Source of the DNA: Galaxea fascicularis
Taxonomy: Eukaryota > Cnidaria > Anthozoa > Scleractinia > Euphylliidae
Assembly: GCA_948470475.1 (NCBI GenBank)
Contig: OX419341.1
Location: 29,155,400 to 29,219,399 of the forward strand
Direction: 5' to 3'
DNA: 64,000 nucleotides
Shown here: one piece after another, positions 38,446 to 50,900 of the stretch
Layout: every line of letters starts with the position of its first letter
Numbering within the stretch: the stretch's first letter is position 1
The notes under the pieces: generated by a model
What the model saw: only the letters and a program-made list of their open reading frames with translations
Database searches by the model: none
What the model was told of the DNA's origin: nothing
Position numbers and translations under genes: made by a program

Positions 38446-40100
38446 AAAACAGTTTCGTTCAGTTTACAGCAGACGACAAACCGAAAACCAGTTTGGGGAC
38501 CGGTTTTTTTTTTTTTTACGTGGTTTCATGTATTTGGAACTTCAAAGCACACACGGACTAACCTGAAGATGTGGAGGATGTGTTTTAACGTCACTGCGAA
38601 GCTAACTTTGACAATTTGTGGAGAGTGTAACTGTATCCAGAACTCGTGAATCTTTCAGTTTGTCAAATAACTTTGCTTGTAGCCATGTGTTGTGGCAGCT
38701 AAAGAGCTTAATACATTACTGACTGCTGACGATTTTTGTAGCGATAAATAAATATGGTTAACCTATATTTCAATGTACATTGTTTGGTATTTATCGATTT
38801 TAGCTCGTCCCCTCCCCCTCCCCCTCCCCCTCTGGCACCCAGGGTGATTATCTCGAACGTACTTCGTAAATTTGCAGTCTTAACATATGGAAAGCAAAAC
38901 AAACAGAAACACCACGACGAGAATTTTCGTTATTTTCTGTGGAGATGTCTCGGACGCTTCTCAATCAAACGTCTCCCGAAAACTGCGCTTTCAAATCGGC
39001 CTTCAAAAGAGGCCGCGAAAAGAGCACTGAGTGAAGCATCGAACTTAATGCTGATCAGTGACTGGTGTGAGTTTACATTGTGTGGATTGGTGAATCTGAA
39101 CGGAGAAATGAAGCCGAGTATTTCTCAGATCATAACGCATCCACAAGAATTGCTTTATCCAAAGAAGTCTCCGTGATTGCACGAAGTGTGAGTTTTCTTG
39201 TTATCGGAGGCACCTCATATCAACCAATCCAAGACCACTTTGCACTAGTACTCGTGTTCCTTCGCTACCCATTGCGAAGACGATTCAGCATAGGTGGTTC
39301 GAGATACAGATTCATGGAATCTTGAAGCCGGATTTGTCAGACCCGGCGAGTTTGGATTAGCGGGGGCAACAACCAACGTTGTCGAGTCTGCGCAGTTCAG
39401 CGCGCGCGATCTGGTAGTGTGTTTGCTAGGGGTCTGGAACTGCCTGCAGACGCCGCAGCAGGAACTCAAGATGGGGCATATATGCCCAAGATAGGGTTAG
39501 TAAATGCCATCTTGAGATGTTTTAGGCAAATCGGATGAGCAACTTTTTATCGGCAATGAATTGTTGCTGAATTCGAAGCTGTCGATTTAGTGTTGCTCCT
39601 GAGTTGCTTCCGTTTTGCGTAAACACGAAAAAAAGAATGTATGCAATTTAAGCGGCGGAGGACAGAAGAATATAATGAAACACAAAACAACAGAGGTCAC
39701 GTTATGAGTTCGGATGACAGCAACAAAGACTTTTGAAGAGATGAATTGTAATTTGGGGAAACAAAGAGACCCCTCCTGCCGTTCAGCCAGTGTAGTGCTC
39801 TATTTCCAACAGATACCAACGCTATATATAATAATCAGGGGTAATAAAGAGTCCAAAAAAATTTGAAGCTTCGGAGTAAGAACCGAAAATTCTTTCTTTA
39901 TTCAAGAACGCATAATGCTACTGCAACACGTAACTTCCACTATGAATTAAATTGAATTAAGGTGTACCCAGAGCAATAGTTTTTAGTTGTTTTCATCACA
40001 AAGAAGTTATTATTTTGCCAAAAGAAAACTTACTTATTACTTACTTATTTGTTTATTTTGCCTTTTTTCTTAATATATTTACAGGTTAAAAAAAAAAGTA
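38446..40100. other. ST13 3' region and gene-free spacer
   Basis: The first 310 bp should be the ST13 3' untranslated region. A C/T-rich simple tract (CCCCCT repeats) follows at about 38808-38832. A plus-strand open frame over 38754-39176 starts in that tract and contains nothing I recognise, so it is not called. The remainder shows no convincing exon. Confidence 0.55.
38747..38752 (+). promoter_or_regulatory. Probable polyadenylation signal of ST13
   Basis: AATAAA about 300 bp after the ST13 stop codon, overlapping a second ATAAAT. The spacing fits a short 3' untranslated region. Confidence 0.6.
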
Positions 40101-40149
40101 GAATGTGTGGCAAGGTGACCTCTAGAAACCACCAGGCTTTTAGTTGAGG

Positions 40150-41850
40150 CCACCTTGTACATACTGACAATATGTTTGCATAAATGGTGCTGCAAGTGAG
40201 CGGCCTAGTCAATTCAGTAATTATTTTATTAAAAACTCTAGTAGTTTTTTCTTAAAGTTAGGAAAACTTGATAGGGAAGTGATCGTAACTGGGAGGGAAT
40301 TCCAGATCTTTGGACCTTGGTAAAGAATTGTAAATTTCTTCAGATTAGTTCGGCAATGGTGTGCGCGATAATTGTTGGCTGTTCTGGTGCTGTAGCGATG
40401 AATTTGACTGTTTGTTTGAAACAAGTTGGCAAACAATGGAGGCAACAGGTTGTTATGGAAATAGTACATAAATTTCGCTATTTGAAACGTATTTATTTGA
40501 AAAATGTCTAAAATTCCTAATTTGGAGAATAAGGGAGCAGAATGTGCTCTATAGTCTGAATTGGTAATAGCTCGCACAGCCCTCTTTTGCAAACAATAAA
40601 TTCTGTTTAAGTTTGTTACGTATGTAGACGACCATGTAGAGTTACAATAGGTAATATAAGGATAAATTAACGAGTAGTACAGAGTAAGTTTAGTTTTGAA
40701 GATAGATAGAAGCGGGATCTAAATAACATTCCAATTGATTTAGACATTTGTTTACATAAATAGCTGATATGATCTTTCCAAGTAAGATGCTCGTCAATAT
40801 ATACCCCAAGAAATTTAGTAGCGTTGGTTTGTATTAAAAGTTGACCACCGAGGGAAATAGAAAATTTGTGGTTACATTTTTTCTGCCTAGGCTTGAAAAT
40901 GAGGTAGGTCGTTTTCTTGACATTCACCGATAATTTGTTGCATCGCAACCAAACTTCAATATTTTTTAGTTCGTCATTTAGTACAGATTCTAGGGTATTT
41001 GGGTTAGAGTGAGAATAAAAAATACTAGTATCGTCAGCAAAGAGAAGAAGATCTATCAGTTCTGAAGCATTAGGGAGATCGTTTATGTAGAGTATGAAGA
41101 ATAAAGGGCCAAGAATGGAACCTTGCGGGACACCACATTTTATGGTCTGCATCGTAGAACAAGTTTGATTGAATTGAACAAATTGATAGCGATTAGAAAA
41201 GTAGCTATTTATCCATTGCAGGGCCACATCACGGATACCATAGTGTTCCAGCTTTGAGAATAGGATTTCATGATTGAGGGTATCGAACGCTTTAGAAAGA
41301 TCCAGAAAGATGCCTACAGTGGTTTCATGTCGGTCTATTGCAGACGAGATTTTATTGAGCAAATGGATAAGCGCGTGTGATGTCGAGTGATTTTTGCGAA
41401 ATCCAAACTGACGAAGATAGAATATTTCGTTTGTTTCGGCGAAATCGACTAAGCGATTGTACATGACCTTCTCAAAGAATTTTGAGAAATTTGGCAGTAA
41501 AGAAATTGGTCTATAATTTACAAAGAGACTCGGATCCTCAGAGTTTTGTAGATAGGAATTACTTTACCAATTTTTAGTTTCTCTGGAAAAATACCTTTTG
41601 ATAGAGAAAGATTTATAATGTTTACCAGAGGTGTGGAAATCAAGTGAAATGAATGCTGTATCACACGCATTGAGATATTGCCATAACCAGGGGCCTTCCT
41701 CGGTGAAAACATGCTACAAATGTTTTGTAATTCACGAATATCAGTGGGTTTTAAAGTGATAGGAGGATAATCTCTGCTACCAAGAAAAGAGCGAAAAGTG
41801 GCCGAATTCTCGGAGGGTATGGCACTCGCTAGGTTAGGTATTTGTTCGCG
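40150..41850 (-). mobile_element. 5'-truncated, frameshifted LINE with reverse-transcriptase domain
   Basis: Minus-strand frames give a non-LTR reverse transcriptase in order: KAPGYGNIS and VIPIYK (about 41700-41540), NYRPISLLPNFSKFFEK (41520-41465), FGFRKNHST, FLDLSKAFDTLNH (motif A), GVPQGSILGPLFF (motif B), LLLFADDT (motif C), then the C-terminal KRAVRAIT...GPKIWNSLP (40592-40221). The frame changes once near 41530 and again near 40670, so no intact protein is made. No endonuclease lies upstream: the copy is truncated near 41850. APE-type non-LTR, CR1/L2-like by resemblance; the clade is not proven. The 3' end faces left, near 40100-40200. Confidence 0.88.
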
Positions 41851-41990
41851 AGGTCAAAGGTACAAAATCCTTCTTCTCAAATTTCGCATCTTAGTTTATC
41901 TTGGTGCAAATCACCTTGTTCCTGTTGTAACTCGCCGGTTCAAACACGCACTTTCTCATCCAGTGCTGTTCCCGTAAACTTCAGTTGAAA

Positions 41991-44900
41991 ATGCTACCGG
42001 CATTTGAAAAGAAATCTGGATTAGTGTTTCCGAAGCGTGATTCCCAAATCTTGAGGGAACTGAACAAGACCATTGCCACCGCGTCCGAGTTTGAGAGTCC
42101 GTTTGGTGAACGTGACCGCAATAAGAACCTTAAATCTCGACAGCATTCTCGCTCCATCACTCGTTATGACAGTCTTCCTACAATCATGGTAACTGCTTCT
42201 GATCCGACCGCTCGTACATATACAGGAACCACTGGCATGGTTATGAGTGAGGATGGCAACATGTCATCAGCACCAAGGACTGAAAAAGGGGGAAAAGTTG
42301 GATTATGCTTCAAACGATGGAAGAAAATTAGTTTGAACAGATCGCATACATCAACATTTAGTCGTCATGGTTGTTTCGAGGTAAGTTGGTCGCTTTTTTG
42401 AGACCGTCTGATCCTCACAGCACGAATGTAAAAACTGACTTATCTTGTGACGCGTTGACAAATAGCGCAGCAAAAAAGTTTAGCTTGGATGGCGAAACGT
42501 TCGAATTTGGCTACGATAGACAAGATAGATTACAGTTTTGTCGACTATCAGTATGGTTTCGGCATTGAAGAGAGAGATTCCTTTTTGGAATGATTTAGAG
42601 GAAATGATCGTGTTTTTATAGCCTGCATGAATATATCAGCTCCATATCTAATCGTTTCATGATGTTTATTTTCTGATCGCCCTAATCTTTAATATTATGT
42701 TTCTTTTAACGTATATTATACAAGAATCGCAAATACCCTATGATATGATAACGCATGCTTTATTTGAAAGGTCAACAGGAACCAATACGCTGGTCTGACG
42801 CGCTCAGTGCTTCCATATATGCATGCGTTCTTCATAATTCGTTTTCGTCACCTAACGAGCGCTACCGTTGTAACTGAGCACGCCAAATCTGAAATGTTAC
42901 CCTTGCCAAGGAAAAACGGGTTACTGTTTTAGGTTTTTACACTCCGCGGCTTACTATGCGCTGCGCAAGAATAAATTATGAACCGTATTCAAACTGAGCT
43001 GACTGGTTGCTCCTTGTGGTTCTTTCTTACTGAACTTGGTGACCACAAATATTTGATATCCACCTTGTTTCTTAACTGCGCTTCTTCAATTCCAAGAGCA
43101 TATTTGCGTCATATCGGAGTGCATTCCATTCATAAACAAGTGGTTCACTCCTCTACACGCGTATCAAACGAAATTAGCAGCTCTCGAAGAGTTGTATCCC
43201 CAGCTACTATTCTGTTCTTCGAGCATGAACATAGACTACAAGCAGTCCCTCTTTCGCCGCTTAGTTCGTTGAGCGTGAGGCGAAAATAAAAACCAGATCG
43301 AGGAAAAATGGCTGTCTAGATTTCGCGCGGCCGTTTTTCCTCGCGCCTCTCCCTCGACGAACTATAAGCGGCGAAACAGGGACTGCTCGTAGTAGCATCA
43401 ACATTCTGAAAATGACAAATCGCTGAAGCTGTTTCAATATGCCTCATAGCGTTTCTCAACAGCTAAGTAAACCATCTGCCAGCCGGCTGTTGTCTATGGT
43501 TATTGACTGACTTAATACCGTCATCTTCTCATTACCACCATTGTTTTTTGATCAGTGGAAGCCGGCTCCAAAAGCTGAAATCCGTCCAGTCACAAAAAAA
43601 GTGTATAAGGGACTCAATTTTTTTTAAAGCGATCACTTTTTTCTTTTCAGCCACTGGAAAGCTTCAGACGATTAGCAAGGATAGTCAGGGTTGTCATACG
43701 CATTGGACGAGCCCTCGATAGGTAATTCGTGAGACGGCTGGTGAGATCCGCGGTCTCCAGCTATAGCACACAGTTTACATAGCAGGGCCTTTGGAATTAA
43801 GTTCGCATGTGACCCGTAATTCAACACAGGTTGCACTCAGAAATAAATTTGGTGAAAATTAAACTCTGACGCCACAATGGCATATGAACTAAGAAGATGT
43901 TCATCGATCATTTATTTGATAAATCACCTCCAGTTGTAGCAGGTTTTGCAAAAAGTAACATTTTCATGTATCATGAAGTCCCCTCGCGGGCTTCGAATTA
44001 AGAATCCTCATGAACTTCGCCAAAACTAAATCATATTCAAGCATGCACTTATATTTATTTTTCCTTAAATAATTGGACTTTAAGTTTGTGCTCATATTGA
44101 AAACGCCACAATGCGATGAACAGTGTTTCTCGCTTTTTTGCAGTGATTCCAAAACCATAGTCAACCAAGAAGGACTCTGCAAGTCTTTTCTTGAAATCAT
44201 GGAAGGTTACGTTACAACAAGGGAGCATGAAAACAAACCTGGCTTCTCAAATGGCGCGCCTTTGTTTGATCCAAAGCAGTTCAAAGCTAATAAAGAGGTG
44301 ACGGGTATACCTTCTACGACAGTGATACATGTTTAACGAAAAGATCCTGTACACTTTCCGCATAATATCCTGCGAAAATTTGTGTATAACCTTAAAAGCT
44401 TTAAATTGGTTGAATATACCAGTGAGGCCTTAAGCTAGCGTGTTTATAGTTCTTGTTCAAAGCTTTACAGACTTTAAGGTCTTACCTGAATATCCAATTC
44501 ATTACAACATGCAACGTTTATCTCGAAAGCTTTATCTCTTATTTAACCAAAATTTCCCGAGACATATTGAGAGAGTATTGGCTCTCGGTATTTTTTTGCA
44601 CGTACTGTCAAGACCTCAGGCCGATATTCTCCCGGTCGGGCCCAAACACTTGATTTGAAAGAAAGGTGTCTCGCTTCCTTTAAAAACGACACTTTATACT
44701 GAACAGCAATAATGTATCAGCCTTTATGAAAACAATTCAAAACTGCCCTAACAACAGAATTTTGTTGTCAAAACAGGTTAAAATAAGCAAAGAAGTAAAA
44801 CAACTTCTAAGCTCCCGACCAGAGGAGAGGACAAGTGATCAACTTCAAACTGTAAGTTCAGTGTCTTAGTCCTATCAGTTTGTTTTCGCGGTCGTTTTTC

Positions 44901-47900
44901 GTAGCGAATACTAGAATGGGCCCATTCGGCTTACTCAATGTTGTACCCAATTGAAACCTTTTGGGAATAAAACGTTTTGTTCCAGGTATTTCCATATCAT
45001 TGAAATATGAATGCTACATCATAATGCAAATACAATGCACAAAGAATCTTAAGCCCAGGAGATTTGAATTATGCCACTATAGCGTATAACAACTAAACCT
45101 TTGAGAAAAGACTTTAACCGCAAGACTGTAGCGTATGATCGCATGAGACCTAAAGTTTTTAAGTAATGCTGAGCCTTTCTAAGGGTAAAAGTTGCACCAT
45201 TGAAGATCAAGAAGGAAAAAGCGTTACAAAGGATTCGGGACTAGACGTGAACAAGAACATACAGAGCTGTCTTCTTTCCCTCTCTCACGTGATAGGCGAT
45301 CGAAGGGCTTCATATATAACATTGTGGGCCGGTCTTGACGTGATTATCGGGCACAAAGAAAAAACGAGATAGATTGCAAGTCGGGCTAATACGCCAGTAT
45401 CGACTGGCCTACACTTGATGGATACTGGACGCACAAGCAACCTGGGAATCAAACAGAATATTAGTTTTATTAATAACCCTCTTGCACATGAGTCTTTGAT
45501 GTTGGTTTCAAAACAGATAAGCCGCCCCGTATTCCGCAAGCCGACATTTTGTTTGGATTATTCAAGCAGCTGGTTGAGGAATAATCCTATCCGCGGAAAG
45601 TTTCCATGAGTAATTATTTGACCGATAACAGGAACTTCTTTTCTCAGAGAAAGTGACGAAAATCAGAACTTTAATATACACGACTACCATCGTGTGGTGA
45701 CCTCGCTAAATTACGGACAGGGCTGAGTTGAAGTCTGTGGAACGCCATGGAGATTACTGTGTGCTCCAATTATTACGGAGTCTCTACTTACAACCAAAAG
45801 TTTGGACTGTTTGTTATAGAGGGAGTTGACTGAATTATTAATTACTTTCATGACCTGTTTTTATGTTCATCAGGTGTTATACGCACTTCAAACTTTAGAG
45901 TCTTTCTCGGAGTTACCACTTCATATGCAACAAGATGTCTGTAAAGTTGCTTGGCTTCAAAGGTATTAACCTCTGATAAGTCATCATTTTATCTCGCATA
46001 AGAGTGGTGAGCGATGGCGGTACACAGAAAAATAGAGCTAAATATCCTTGGATACGGGGACAAACAAGGGTGCTATGTCGAGCTGCGGAGTTCGCTCTAG
46101 TTCCAGAGCAAACGGAGCTCTTGGTATCTTTTTACGGTGGCCAATTTCCTTTATAAATCCAGTTGATAAACCCAAATTTTGGTGTACCATTTCCACATTG
46201 ACGCAGCAGCTCGTTTCTATAGAAACTAACCCCCTTGATTCAGACTCCAAAGGCTGGTTCAAATTGTAAAGGGAATACCCTGCTTAGCTAGCGAGCGTTT
46301 CCAAAAACAACAACAACAACATCCTTTATTTATAAAGGATAATAATTAAAGCAACCAGACTGCTTGCGGGATCGTGCATCTAATAAACTAATAAACCTTA
46401 GCTTTGTCCATTAAAATTTATAATAATTATATGCATTGTTTTCATTAATCGGGTTGTTAATTTTATGATTTCCTCCATTTGACCGCGCAAAACCTGGGAT
46501 AACAGCGGCCCATCGTCCAGGTTTCAAGCGTAAGCGTAAGGAAACGCACGCCTTCGTAGGCTATGAACCGAAATGCGTAATCCAATCTTTTTGAAATTAA
46601 AATTTTCCGATTGATTTTACCTTGTTGTTTGCTTATTTTCTTGTTTTTTCAGTCTTCCTCCAAACAAAATTATCATCAAACAAGACCATGTACCGGAAAA
46701 CTTTTATTTCATCGTAAATGGGACGGGTAGGTTAATAAATATTCCTAAACTTGGACTGCATTATCCAAACACGTGACAACTTCTGAAAATGTATTTCACG
46801 GAATCAACAAAATTTGGAAAACATGAGAAAATTGAAGGCCTGGATAGGGTTGATAGTTGAGCGTTATTTCCCTTTTTTTTTTTTTTTTGGTGTATACCGT
46901 TAGACTTGTGAATGTTTCGGCAGAAACAGAAATAAACGAACTCGAAGAAACTGGCCGATTTTTGGAAGTTGCAATGCATTCCAGGTCAGGGTATCGGCAG
47001 CCAAAGGTGCACTAGCTTTTATGCACCGGCTAGTAAAGTGTACACGTTAAGAAACCTGGATCATTGTCTCTAGGTCAACATTGTTGCAAATATGTTTGAC
47101 TACTCAAAAAGTCACCAATAGCAAGTGGCATTACTCCTGACAGACAGCCTTGAATGCCATTACAACCTTGATCGTGCAATACTGATGTGTCGCATTGAAG
47201 GCAAACAATCTGAAGCTAGTTCTAAGCAAACATTGATGAACTTGTTTAATTTTTTGTTTATTTTCGGCATTTTAGTAACAGTACTTTCAGAAAATGACCC
47301 AACAATGGACCACCCTTCCACATCTTTCGTATCTCTTAAGAAAGGAGCCAGTTTTGGGGTGAGTAATTTTTCGCACCACAGAGAGAACTGCCAGAACCCA
47401 ATTTGTGTTATCCAATTATGCTGAATTAACACGAATTAAACCTCCTTTAGCAATCGTTAACAGATAGATAATAACATTCCCTAATATTGTGAGTTGCGCC
47501 TGAGGATCATCGCCAACCGGTTGACAAACTCAGTTGGCAGAGCACCCCACTGCGGGAGACCCCAGCCGGACCAACACTCAGAATGTTTAAATAACTGAGG
47601 AGAAAGTGCTGCCTTTGCACTCTTCACATGAAGTAGACTTCCTACTCTACTAGGATAAGGACGATAAAACCGAAGGTCCCGTCTCACAACCCTTGTTCAT
47701 GACAACTCTCTGGGGTGTTAAAGAACCCACACTGGCCTTTGTATGTATAGGGATTCCTTTGTGTGTGTCGTCACGCATTTCATACATGAGCCTCTAACTC
47801 GCGATCGGATATAAAGGACAACCTTTTCCCATGTATTGACGTTAACAATAGATTGATAATGAGATTGATTGAGATTGAACGACCTCGAACGTAAACTACC

Positions 47901-50900
47901 GACATTCTGTTATGGATGTGGCCAACCGTGCTCAGTTGGAGGCTTCACACCTTTCACCTCCGCGAGGTATCGTGTGTGTACTGATCCTGTGAATCAGTGA
48001 GAACGAGGATGCTGCGAAGAAACTTTAAAAAATAAGGAAAACGTCTTCAAGATATTTCACTAGTTAAGTTAAGGTAATGTTTTTGTTTGTAGGAAACCGC
48101 AATTCTGAGAAACTGCCGCAGAACAGCAACTGTAGTCAGTAAGGACCCTGTTCAGTTACTTGTTATTGGGAAAGAGGTAAGACTACTGTAGTTATAAGCC
48201 ATCGCAGTTATTTTTGTGCGATTTCACTGGATAAAAAAACATTACATATCAGCAGGCTGGATAACTAGTACCGTCACACCCCGTCAGTTCCCGGCACAAC
48301 TAAACAAACCTGCTGCTAAGTTGGTAGTCTGCAGTAAGTTTCAAGACTGAGCGAGACGGCGTGATGACCGTTTGTTCCACGAATCCGAGATATTTTATAA
48401 CCTTAGAAAGGGCAGTGAGACATTAGGTAGGATTTGTGTTGCGAGACCGTCAATTATGACTCAGTAAAATATTGTGAGATACTTGTTTTCATTTATTTGT
48501 GAATTCTTTCTCATTTTTTCACTTTTCTCCTACATGCAGCTGCAGGGTGCTGCAAGCACAGGCGTGCTATGGCTAGCTGATACACCGACAAATTTCTCGC
48601 ATTCAGTGGCCCCGACAAAAATCCGCACAACCTGTTGTCCATTTTGGCCTACTTAGTCTAGAAACAGTAAATTGGCTGCTGCATGACCATCACAGACGAA
48701 CCTGAGTTTATTCAGCGAGGTGTCCGTCTTAGTGTCCGTAAGGAGAGACTAAACTGTATATTGCATTCTTTTGTTTTTAGGCTTATCAAAGGATTTTCAT
48801 GGGTCAGACTAAATTAGGAGAAGAACCAGCACATTTAAAGTTTTGTAGGTTAGTATCTTTTGCTGTTCCAAGGAAAGTATACAGGAGGCCAAAGAAAACA
48901 CACTTTCTTGTTAATTTTCAAAACATTCTTAACCAATTGTTTTGCCAACGACGAAATTTCCACCCGAAGTGAATGAAAAAGAATGGTACACACGATGCCT
49001 GATTGGTCAAGCGCACATCCCCTAAACACATACCACAAGTGTGGTGCTTGGAAATTAGCGTAGCGTTGTTCACTGAACTCAAAAATTGTTCGGAACTCAA
49101 CATTTCATTCAGCTTCTCCTTGCCAGAAAAAAAACTTATTCGGTTTAGTTTAAACTTAGCCTTGCACATTAAGCTGTTGCGTTTCCATCAACGTTATTTT
49201 TCCCAGGAGTTTGGATTTTCTCGCGGATTGGCCGGTTGATCTTCTCCTTGCCCACCCGGAAAACTGCCTTTTTCAGTACTTCAGGTAAAACTCTTGAAAC
49301 GTCTGTTTCCTTTGCTTAGCCATCAAATGGTTACTTCAAACGAAGACAGATCCTCGCAGTTGTGAACGCAATAGGCCATATTCGTATTCTCGGTATTGAA
49401 CTGGATCAATCTTTCCATATGTAAATGTATTCCCCCGCAAGAGCCTCCACTTCATGCTAGATCCAGTTCAATACCGTACCGAGAATACGAATATGACCTA
49501 TTATATGCAATTGCGTAAAGAAGCCTAAAAAAAAAAATTCAGGACTTCAACGGGTTCAAACTCCGTTGAAGTCCTGAATTTTTTTTCAGGCTCCTTTACG
49601 GAATTGCATAAATTGCGTTCACAACTGCGAGAATCAGTCTTCGTTTGATTTCACATCCGCAGTTCATATATGATTTATTTTATATACATCATCCACAAAT
49701 GACTACTTGCTCACAATGTTTTGTGTATTTTCTTCATGCGTACAAACTTAAATAATTCTTTTCCTATCTTTCATATCATCTTCGAAGACGAGGAACAGTA
49801 ATTGTTAAAGACAGCAATAAATCTGACTGGCTTTACGTGATAGTCTCGGTAAGTAAATGAATACTAGTATAATCCCTTAGAGCAGTTAGTTAGCTTAATC
49901 ACTTTTGGTTAAGTTTTGCTTCACTACAACATGTGACTCACTGACTGCCTACAATTTCTAGCACTGTCACAGGCCAACCAATCACGAGTAGTCAAACCGC
50001 ATAATATTTATTAATGTGCATTTATTTACGCATTTTTCGTGCTCTCCAAACTTCCCGCGTGCATCTATAACTCGATACACGCATGCTAAGCATGAATAAA
50101 TTTTTAACTAACCTCGTTTTCTCGGTCCGTACTGTAAGTTACGGATCCTTGTTTTTTTCCCGTTGAGTTATTTGCCTGCGCGCTTTCGTGTTTGGGCCAT
50201 AAGCGAACGGAAAAAGAAACTCGGTCCGTAACTTACAGTACGGACCTCAAACTCGGTTGGTAAGAGATATTACTCGCCTTTGCAGGGAGTCTGCCAGGTT
50301 TTATTGAGGCTTGAAATAACCAAACCAAGATTACCATGGAAACTACATAACAGGGAAGAGCTGTCGATTGCCGACCAACTGGCTGATTTGACGGAAAATC
50401 GTCACAGAAAATCTAGTTATTCAGCTTCCAGGGCAGGACGCACCCAGTTGAAAAGAACCACAAGAGGTAAGTGTCTGTGTGTATAAAATTGATTTGATCT
50501 GAACTAAAACTTGAATGTTTTACCCATCAATGTCATCTTGATCATACAGACAGTAGACTCGGTTCTGTGAATAACCTGTCGGAAATCAACTGGTTTCACT
50601 TGCCATGATTGCGTGCCTAGTTTTTGCACCGGTCCTTCTCTTGGCTACCTCAAACTGTAGGACAACACTTTGTTTGGATTAAGAATTCCAGACAGAAGGG
50701 GAAGTGAATCCAGTTAGCAAGGGAACGTATCATATTATCGATTTATGCCTGCTATAAAAATGGGCAAAACATACAATCATGCATAAAATGAAACATTTAA
50801 TTAATTGAGTGCTGAAATATTAGCGCACCCAACTGTGCCACGCGCCAAAACTTGAAAACGGCTGATACCGGGCGTGCAAAACGATTTCACTTTTTCCTCC

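Noticed and set aside
38754..39176. 140-codon open frame after ST13
   Set aside because: It begins in a C/T simple tract and shows no domain, no repeat of family features and no splice support.
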